DNA of 7,571 nucleotides from Nitrospirota bacterium. Lineage in GTDB: Bacteria > Nitrospirota > UBA9217. The stretch spans positions 1 through 7,571 of the forward strand of contig JAAXXJ010000075.1 in NCBI GenBank assembly GCA_013334545.1, read 5' to 3'. Both the position numbers and the translations under genes were made by a program. Positions 1 to 4,799 of this stretch are shown piece after piece (positions within the stretch are counted from its first letter, which is position 1; each line of letters begins with the position of its first letter). Under the pieces are notes generated by a model. That model had not been told where the DNA came from. It worked only from the letters and a program-made list of their open reading frames with translations, and made no database searches.

Positions 1-43
1 CATAGCCAGAGGTGGTCATCTTTGTTCACAAATTGAAGAGATC

Positions 44-292
44 CTACTTCTTCGCGGCCTTCATGAGCCGATCGTACTTCTCCGCGCCGACGCAGTCCTT
101 GGCGAAGGCGCACCACTCGACGCAGGACGTACCCATGGGCCGGGCATTGATATGGCCGCACTTCTTGCACGCGGAATCGGGCTCGTCGGTCCAGATCTCC
201 ATCTTTTCGCCGCACTTCTGGCACCGGATCTCTTCCGGCTTCGGGGTGCGGATCTCTGAGCTGCCGGGGCAGCCTTCACTGAACAATCCCAT
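44..292 (-). CDS. Small cysteine-rich zinc-ribbon protein, 82 residues
   Basis: This encodes a soluble 82-residue protein with no signal peptide or membrane segment. It has eight cysteines at residues 8, 24, 27, 42, 45, 57, 61 and 67. C24-x2-C27 and C42-x2-C45, 14 residues apart, form a classic four-cysteine zinc ribbon. A second cluster, C57-x3-C61-x5-C67 in the segment TSCVEWCAFAKDCVG, could bind another metal or a cluster together with C8. The tail is Lys-rich (MKAAKK). Small proteins of this look occur in Deltaproteobacteria-like genomes and are sometimes labelled phosphohydrolase because of their neighbours; no catalytic domain is visible here, so I do not adopt that name. The start ATG follows a weak AAGG-type ribosome-binding site. 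The gene lies downstream of the M1/ChaN gene on the same strand, 176 bases away, and may have its own promoter. Being a real gene is likely; its function is unknown. Confidence 0.75.
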   Translation of the reverse strand: MGLFSEGCPGSSEIRTPKPEEIRCQKCGEKMEIWTDEPDSACKKCGHINARPMGTSCVEWCAFAKDCVGAEKYDRLMKAAKK

Positions 293-325
293 GTTCTTAC
301 CTTACTCTTTCCGCCCAGTAACAGC

Positions 326-341
326 TATGATGTGAATCATA
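326..341 (-). promoter_or_regulatory. Possible promoter -10 box and overlapping dyad upstream of the zinc-ribbon gene
   Basis: Reading the minus strand, TATGAT (341 to 336) matches the sigma-70 -10 box at 5 of 6 positions. TTTCGA at 364 to 359, 17 bases upstream, is a weak -35 (3 of 6). The -10 is one arm of a perfect 6-base dyad, TATGAT-N4-ATCATA (326-341). A dyad over a -10 box could be an operator, but with 6-base arms it could also be chance. It lies 34 bases or more from the start codon at 292. Confidence 0.35.
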
Positions 342-343
342 TT

Positions 344-454
344 GCGGTCGAACGGTGGTCGAAAGACAGTCATGCTGCAGTCATACAGCAGTTGACTGCT
401 TGACGACTGTTTCTCGACTGTTTCATGACTGCCTTTCGACTGCTTCACGGCTGC
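344..454. repeat. 11-base periodic array forming a ~100-base imperfect inverted repeat
   Basis: The core GACTG occurs at 394, 405, 416, 427 and 438, with GGCTG at 449: exact 11-base spacing. Its reverse complement CAGTC lies at 367 and 378, with variants CAGTT at 389, TGGTC at 356 and CGGTC at 345, also spaced by 11. The two halves mirror each other about 393/394. Pairing base i with base 787-i from 344 to 443 gives, by my hand count, 33 Watson-Crick pairs, 7 G-T pairs and 10 mismatches out of 50. The perfect centre is AGCAGT-TG-ACTGCT (387-400). It fills the gap between the stop of the M1/ChaN gene (469) and the start of the zinc-ribbon gene. There is no T-run in either direction, so it is not a textbook intrinsic terminator. 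Confidence 0.85.
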
Positions 455-468
455 CCCTCAAACGCTCC

Positions 469-3400
469 CTACAGCTTTACCTCGAACTCCATCTCTTTTT
501 CGCCCAGAAGGAACCGTTTCCGGATCACCTTGATTTTCATTATATCACCTTTGTCCTTATAAAAAAGGGCGACCCGTACGTCGTTTATGGTCTGCACGGT
601 CATTCCGTCCAGAGATACGAGCACGTCATCGGCCCTGATCCCTGCGGCCTTCGCCGGGCTGTCGTTCACGAAATCCTTGAACAGCAGCCGCTCCCGCCCC
701 TCCTGGAACGTGGCCATGAGCTTTGGGGCGGTCTCGCCTTCGAGCGGCTGCGGGAAGATGATAAAGTCCGCGATGTCCTGTTCCACGTCCCCGTCGTTCA
801 GGATAGTGATATAGGAAAAGCCGTTTCGCCGGAAGACACGCTTCGGAATGCCGGTCCCGTAAGCCACATGCCCGCCGCCGGCAACGACCGCCATCTGGCG
901 GTCCGGGTTCTTCCGGATGTACTGATCGATCGACTCGGCCATGGTCTCATCCCAGAGCACCTGGGCCTGGAGAAAGAAATCGAAGTCCTTCTCATCCTTG
1001 CTCTTGTGCTGGTCGAAGGCCTGTTTGATCCGGCGCCGGTATTCCTCGTCGGAAAAGTCCGTCTCTGCCGGCAGTTCCTTCCGCTCGTCGTCGGTCAAGG
1101 CGTCCATGCCGTCCTTCGACACCTTCTCAGTGATCTCTTTCCTGAGGTTCAGCGCCACCACCGGGACCTTTTCCCGGCGCGCAAAATCGAGGATCGGTTT
1201 GTACAGGTTGTAGTCGAAACCCCATCGCTTGAAATATTCAGCCCGTTTCAGAAACTCTCGCTCGTCGATGCTGCCGTCGATATACTTATCCAGTGTTGTC
1301 TGGAAAGGTCGCTGGAACATCTCCATCCCGATGGCAAGCTTCCCGTTCCTTTTGTGGAGCTCCTGGATGATCTGGAGCTGAATGGCATGATGACTGAACC
1401 GGTCGTGGTATTCGCCCAGATACACGATCCGCTTGGGTACCGCGGCGTCTATCAGGTTGGAGAGCTTCCGGGTCAGGGAGAGGTCGAGGACCGCGGGCTC
1501 ACTCCTGAGCTCGATCATGATGCCCCGCCCGGACAGGGCGATCGTCTTTTCCCTGTTCTTTCCCGCATCGAACAACAGGCTGCTGTACTTCCCGTAGTGG
1601 ACAAGCTTCGGGAAGGCAGCCTCAGCCTCGGCGGCCGATGTCGCATGGATGATGGCCACTGTCCTTTCCGCGTTCCAGGGATTCCTGCGCATCTCGATAC
1701 TGAAGCCGGTCTTGGGCGCGGGGAGCGATCCGAACAGGCGATTGACCAGCGGATTATCCGCGCCGAGGATGACGACCGTGGACTCCTTCAACACAGCATC
1801 GGTCAGGCGCTTGCCGGTGCCCTCTTCTTTACTTGTCCCGTCCCCAGGCTTCGCGAGACCGACGATGACCGCCTGATAGGTCGCGAGATCCCGTTCCTGC
1901 ACGGCAATGACCGGTTTGTCGTCGCCGAACAGCCGGGCGATCACCGGCGGCATCTCGTCCGGGGTAAGTTTCCGAGCCATGTCGTAATCGCGGTCCAGCA
2001 CCACATATGCCGGTTCCTCGTCCAGCAGGAGCGTGAGCTCTTTCTTATCGGCGTCCAACAAGACCGTCTGCTTTTTCTCGTTTCCATGCAGGAACAGGAC
2101 GGTCACAGGCAGGTCTATGGCAAGGCTTCCGCCCTTGCGCGTGACACCGATTGTCACTTCGAACTGGTCACCTTTCCGCCTGGCTACCGCGCTCTCGACA
2201 CGCACCTCCGGCAGACCCTTCTCCTCGAGCCACTGCCGGAAGAAGGGAGCGAGATCCCTGCCGGACCGCTTCACAAAGACGTCCTTGATGTCGTCCCATG
2301 ACACGGCAGTGAACTGCCGCTGCCCGATGAGGTCCTTGAGCGCCCCGAAAAACGTCTCATCGCCCGTCAAGGTCCGGAGCAAATGGAAGACCATGGCCGC
2401 TTTGCCGTAGCCGATGGAGCGCGAAGGAAGGTCGGTCCTGCTTCTGAACTCGCTGAGGGGGAACTCGTTCGAGCTGTTCACGTAAGCTCCGTAGTTGACG
2501 AGCAGCTGCTTGCGGTACTCCCATCCCTTGCCCTTCTGCTCCTCGTACCAGTGGTCCGCAAGGTAAGTGGTCAGGCCCTCCTCCCAGTTGCCCTTTTCGC
2601 GTTCGCCGTACACTGAGTTCCCGAACCACTGGTGCAGGATCTCGTGGCCCAGCGAGGTCTCCACGATGAACGGCAGGCGCACCACGTCCTGCCCCAGGAG
2701 GGTGAAGGCGGGCATGGAATAACCGGTGGGCAGGAAGTTCTCCACAATGGAGAACCGCTTGTAGGGGTAAGGGGTGAGCATCTTCTCGTACAGTTCGAAA
2801 TACTTCTTGGCGTACTGGAGGTAGGTCTTTGCGAGTTCCCGGTCCTCTTTGAAGAAATAGGCGTAAAGCTCGCGGTCGCCGAAGCGGTCCTGGATCACCT
2901 CGTAGCGGTCCGTAGCAACCAGGGAGAGACTGTCGACGGGGTGGGGAAAATCAAAGGTGAACTCGGTGCCGCCGTCCTTTGTCACCTTTACGATCCTGTC
3001 CGCCTCCGACACCGCCTCATACCCGACAGGGAGCAGGGCCGTGAGCTTCCAGCGCGTGAGACCGGACGGCTGGGGGTACCATGTCCCGGTGAGCGAGATC
3101 CCGCGGTCATCGATGGTGCTCGAAACGACCCCGAAGTTTCTGTCGCCCTGGGGCAGGCCGCCCTTGAAAACGCCCTCGTACCGGACCTCCAACAGGCCGT
3201 CCTCAGGCGGCTTGATGTCGAGGACCCCTGCCCGGACGGACGCAGAGATGTCTTTGCCGTTCAGGGTAACGCGGCCCACCACAAGCTCGCCGGTATGGAA
3301 GGTCATCGCCTTCCCCGCACTGACGGGAGTGATCAGACGCCCTCTGATCAGCGACCGGGAGATATCAAGGGAGACGTCAAGCCGACACTCAATAGGCGCT

Positions 3401-3471
3401 GGGGCCGGTCGTTCCCCTGCGAACGCCACGGACGAACAGAGCATCAGGAAGGCAGTTAAAAGGGTTTTCAT
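469..3471 (-). CDS. Exported M1-type metallopeptidase / ChaN-type / PDZ fusion protein, 1000 residues
   Basis: I chose the start at 3471 because it opens with a signal peptide (MKTLLTAFLMLCSSVAFA, cleavage likely before G19-E20) and is preceded by GAGAGAGGAAC, a good ribosome-binding site; a longer in-frame start at 3558 lacks both. Residues about 30-430 are M1 peptidase-like: HEILH at 276-280, third zinc ligand probably E298 in NWEEGLTTYL, and the catalytic-type tyrosine Y355 in GYGKAAMVFHLL. The usual GxMEN aminopeptidase motif is absent; the matching stretch reads PTGYSMPAF (248-256). A linker or beta-rich region follows to about 665. Residues about 670-895 resemble the ChaN (DUF399, heme-binding/TIKI-like) family: GEYHD at 686-690, E717 in IGMEMFQ, and H868 in GGGHVAYG. 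Residues about 925-995 form a PDZ domain (SPAKAAGIRADDVLVSLDG). It is probably a periplasmic or surface peptidase; the substrate and any heme role are inferred from the family. Confidence 0.88.
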   Translation of the reverse strand: MKTLLTAFLMLCSSVAFAGERPAPAPIECRLDVSLDISRSLIRGRLITPVSAGKAMTFHTGELVVGRVTLNGKDISASVRAGVLDIKPPEDGLLEVRYEGVFKGGLPQGDRNFGVVSSTIDDRGISLTGTWYPQPSGLTRWKLTALLPVGYEAVSEADRIVKVTKDGGTEFTFDFPHPVDSLSLVATDRYEVIQDRFGDRELYAYFFKEDRELAKTYLQYAKKYFELYEKMLTPYPYKRFSIVENFLPTGYSMPAFTLLGQDVVRLPFIVETSLGHEILHQWFGNSVYGEREKGNWEEGLTTYLADHWYEEQKGKGWEYRKQLLVNYGAYVNSSNEFPLSEFRSRTDLPSRSIGYGKAAMVFHLLRTLTGDETFFGALKDLIGQRQFTAVSWDDIKDVFVKRSGRDLAPFFRQWLEEKGLPEVRVESAVARRKGDQFEVTIGVTRKGGSLAIDLPVTVLFLHGNEKKQTVLLDADKKELTLLLDEEPAYVVLDRDYDMARKLTPDEMPPVIARLFGDDKPVIAVQERDLATYQAVIVGLAKPGDGTSKEEGTGKRLTDAVLKESTVVILGADNPLVNRLFGSLPAPKTGFSIEMRRNPWNAERTVAIIHATSAAEAEAAFPKLVHYGKYSSLLFDAGKNREKTIALSGRGIMIELRSEPAVLDLSLTRKLSNLIDAAVPKRIVYLGEYHDRFSHHAIQLQIIQELHKRNGKLAIGMEMFQRPFQTTLDKYIDGSIDEREFLKRAEYFKRWGFDYNLYKPILDFARREKVPVVALNLRKEITEKVSKDGMDALTDDERKELPAETDFSDEEYRRRIKQAFDQHKSKDEKDFDFFLQAQVLWDETMAESIDQYIRKNPDRQMAVVAGGGHVAYGTGIPKRVFRRNGFSYITILNDGDVEQDIADFIIFPQPLEGETAPKLMATFQEGRERLLFKDFVNDSPAKAAGIRADDVLVSLDGMTVQTINDVRVALFYKDKGDIMKIKVIRKRFLLGEKEMEFEVKL

Positions 3472-3608
3472 GTTCCTCTCTCTTCGGCTCGGTATAGGTG
3501 CCGAATAGTACCAGAATTCCAGATACTTAGCCATTATTTTCTTGCCCGAACCTCGCAAAAGCCGGATCTGAAGCCGGTCATTTTTCTTGCGGACCCTGAT
3601 AAATTATC

Positions 3609-3637
3609 TTGAATTTACCATCATAGATTACTATAAT
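3609..3637 (+). promoter_or_regulatory. Strong sigma-70 promoter for the H1-like/DksA-type gene
   Basis: TTGAAT (3609-3614; 4 of 6 to the -35 consensus) and a perfect TATAAT (3632-3637) are separated by exactly 17 bases in an AT-rich patch. The predicted transcript start is near 3644, giving an untranslated leader of about 90 bases before the ATG at 3734. The region lies between divergent genes. I found no equally good promoter for the minus-strand gene; the best candidate is a weak TACTAT about 38-43 bases upstream of its start codon. Confidence 0.8.
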
Positions 3638-3715
3638 ATCCGGCATTCAAAAAAATAGCGAAGCGGCCGGCAGCGCCACATCTGCACGATCATTACTGCC
3701 ACACGCATAAGGGTC

Positions 3716-3730
3716 AGGAGGAAAAAAAGG
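3716..3730 (+). promoter_or_regulatory. Ribosome-binding site of the H1-like/DksA-type gene
   Basis: A full AGGAGG sits at 3716-3721, but 12 bases from the ATG at 3734, which is longer than usual. A second, weaker AAAGG (3726-3730) is only 3 bases away. The A-rich tract between them may stay unstructured and make the long spacing workable. No other in-frame start fits better. Confidence 0.6.
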
Positions 3731-3733
3731 ATC

Positions 3734-4372
3734 ATGGCGGTTACAAAGAAAGCAAAGAAGAAGGCGGCAAAGACCAAAGGAAAGAAATCGGTCAAGAGAC
3801 CGGCGCGCGCCTCCGCAAGGAAAGCAGCGAAGAAAAAGACGTTAAAAAAAGCCGTGAAAAGAACGGCAAAGAAAACAGGAAGGAAAGCCGCGAAGAAAGC
3901 CGTAAAACGTACCGCCACCAGGACGCCAAAGGCCGCCACGAAGGCGGCAGCGGACGCCCCGGCAAAGATGTCCGCCGCCGTGACCAAACGGAAGGACGTG
4001 CTCAAGGGGCTGCTGCTCAAGAAGCGGAACGAAGTGGTGCGCGGCCTGGAGGCCCAGATGGGCCGTAAGCTGACGCTTGAGACCGGCCAGAAGATCGATT
4101 CAGCCATGGACAGCGCCGACCAGTCGTCACAGGACGTGGACCAGGGAATCGACTACTCGCTGCTCGAGATGAAATACGAGCAATACAAGGACATCGCTGA
4201 CGCATTTCGCAAGCTCCAGAACAATACGTACGGCGTCTGCGAGGAGTGCGGCGGAGAGATCAGCATCAAGCGGCTCGAGGTCAATCCCCTTGCCCGATAC
4301 TGCATCGAGTGCAAGACCCGGAAGGAAGAGATGGAGAAGATCCAGAAGGAAGAGACCCGGTTCAAGGAATAA
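3734..4372 (+). CDS. DksA/TraR-family zinc-finger protein with a histone H1-like N-terminal tail, 212 residues
   Basis: Residues 1-73 are a highly basic low-complexity tail with no Asp or Glu; the first 70 contain 25 Lys, 7 Arg and 17 Ala. It includes three related 16-residue repeats (17-32, 38-53, 54-69) sharing a KK.VKR core, like the C-terminal tails of histone H1 and AlgP-type proteins. Residues about 80-212 are DksA/TraR-like: a predicted helical hairpin, then a C4 zinc finger C169-x2-C172-x17-C190-x2-C193 (CEECGG...ARYCIECK). The spacing from the coiled-coil tip to the first Cys equals that of E. coli DksA as I recall it, which places D126 and D129 at the two tip aspartates; the tip alanine is replaced by S131. 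DksA binds RNA polymerase through its secondary channel; this protein may add DNA or RNA binding through the tail. It is transcribed alone, with its own promoter and terminator. Function beyond family membership is inferred. Confidence 0.87.
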   Translation: MAVTKKAKKKAAKTKGKKSVKRPARASARKAAKKKTLKKAVKRTAKKTGRKAAKKAVKRTATRTPKAATKAAADAPAKMSAAVTKRKDVLKGLLLKKRNEVVRGLEAQMGRKLTLETGQKIDSAMDSADQSSQDVDQGIDYSLLEMKYEQYKDIADAFRKLQNNTYGVCEECGGEISIKRLEVNPLARYCIECKTRKEEMEKIQKEETRFKE

Positions 4373-4416
4373 CCCGCGGCCTCCTTCGATACAGAGGTTG
4401 CGGCGAGGGTTTTTCT
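4371..4416 (+). terminator. Intrinsic terminator after the H1-like/DksA-type gene
   Basis: Immediately after the stop codon, AACCCGCGGCCTC can pair with GAGGTTGCGG...GGGTT around a loop of about 10 bases, with two G-T pairs and a small bulge. A run of five T (4410-4414) follows. The tRNA promoter -35 box begins at the end of this T-run. Confidence 0.7.
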
Positions 4417-4444
4417 TGACAAAAAAGCCGTAATTGAGTATTTT
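4416..4444 (+). promoter_or_regulatory. Promoter of the tRNA gene
   Basis: A perfect -35 TTGACA (4416-4421) and TATTTT (4439-4444; 4 of 6 to the -10 consensus) are 17 bases apart. The predicted start near 4451 leaves a leader of about 26 bases before the tRNA. Confidence 0.75.
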
Positions 4445-4458
4445 AACCACCTGTCAAA

Positions 4459-4476
4459 TTCACCCGTTTCACCCGT
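4459..4476 (+). repeat. Tandem 9-base repeat abutting the tRNA 5' end
   Basis: TTCACCCGT occurs twice in perfect tandem (4459-4467 and 4468-4476), ending at the base before the tRNA begins. It lies in the predicted 5' leader, which RNase P would remove. Confidence 0.8.
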
Positions 4477-4552
4477 GGCGGTGTAGCTCAGCTGGTAGAG
4501 CAGGGGAATCATAATCCCTGTGTCCGGGGTTCGAGTCCCTGCACCGCCACCA
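4477..4552 (+). tRNA. tRNA with anticodon CAT (elongator Met, or Ile2 read after lysidine)
   Basis: This is a full 76-base cloverleaf with encoded CCA. The acceptor stem is GGCGGTG/CACCGCC, D stem GCTC/GAGC with an 8-base loop, anticodon stem GGGGA/TCCCT, and T arm CGGGG-TTCGAGT-CCCTG. The anticodon CAT is at 4510-4512. The paired G1-C72 and the absence of three G-C pairs at the base of the anticodon loop argue against initiator tRNA. The choice between elongator Met and the TilS substrate tRNA-Ile(CAT) cannot be settled here: the acceptor has G4-C69 and G5-C68, not the C4-G69 and C5-G68 pairs that favour E. coli TilS recognition, which leans to Met. Position 32 is A, where a pyrimidine is usual. 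A T-run follows directly after CCA (4553-4557). Confidence 0.95.
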
Positions 4553-4560
4553 TTTTTCTC

Positions 4561-4590
4561 TTTCCGTTCATTTCCGTTCCCTCCCGTTCC
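4561..4590 (+). repeat. Three degenerate 10-base tandem units
   Basis: The units TTTCCGTTCA, TTTCCGTTCC and CTCCCGTTCC follow each other exactly, between the tRNA and the TATAAT box. This is a short pyrimidine-rich minisatellite-like patch of unknown role. Confidence 0.65.
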
Positions 4591-4605
4591 ATTCTCCGGT
4601 ATAAT
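4577..4605 (+). promoter_or_regulatory. tilS: Candidate promoter for the tilS-hpt-ftsH cluster
   Basis: A perfect -10 TATAAT lies at 4600-4605. The -35 at 17-base spacing is only TTCCCT (4577-4582; 3 of 6) and there is no TG extension. The transcript would start near 4612 with an untranslated leader of about 190 bases. The tRNA promoter could also read through into tilS. Confidence 0.45.
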
Positions 4606-4799
4606 GGCATCGTGCCGCCTGTAAACGACGAGAGACGTAACGTCCTTTGGCCCGAACCTCGTTGCGCGTCGCCTTTCATCGTTATTGTTTCTTGTCACGC
4701 GTCGCTCGTATCGTCGCAACATTGAAGGTCCCTGCATCAAGCTGCAGACAATTTTGATGCTCAGGGTAGTGTTTATCCTATTCGCTCGTTCCAAGATTC

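Noticed and set aside
1..19. Possible start of another minus-strand gene (ATG at 19 to 17)
   Set aside because: Only six codons are inside the window and no ribosome-binding site is visible.
344..454. CRISPR array interpretation of the 11-base repeats
   Set aside because: The units are contiguous with no spacers, are far too short, and switch orientation in the middle; no cas genes are near.
355..2301. A 648-codon open frame on the plus strand
   Set aside because: It is antisense to the M1/ChaN gene, whose protein shows clear domains, a signal peptide and a ribosome-binding site. The plus-strand translation has no recognisable domain, and its first part is the 11-base repeat array. Long antisense frames are common in GC-rich genes.
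2632..3459. A 275-codon plus-strand frame
   Set aside because: It is the shadow of the same minus-strand gene; the translation is low in motif content and there is no start signal.
3472..3558. A 29-residue upstream extension of the M1/ChaN protein from the ATG at 3558
   Set aside because: The extension would bury the signal peptide behind a basic stretch, and the ATG at 3471 has the good ribosome-binding site.
3631..4107. A 158-codon Phe/Ala-rich minus-strand frame resembling a membrane protein
   Set aside because: It is the antisense of the Lys/Ala-rich tail: AAG and AAA codons read in reverse give Phe and Leu.
4604..4624. A six-codon leader frame after the TATAAT box
   Set aside because: It starts inside the -10 box, so it would lie upstream of the predicted transcript start.
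4153..4794. A 213-codon minus-strand frame containing AGTRTPDTGIMIPLLYQLSY
   Set aside because: That peptide is the well-known false protein produced by translating the antisense of a tRNA gene; the frame overlaps the tRNA, the terminator and the DksA-type gene.
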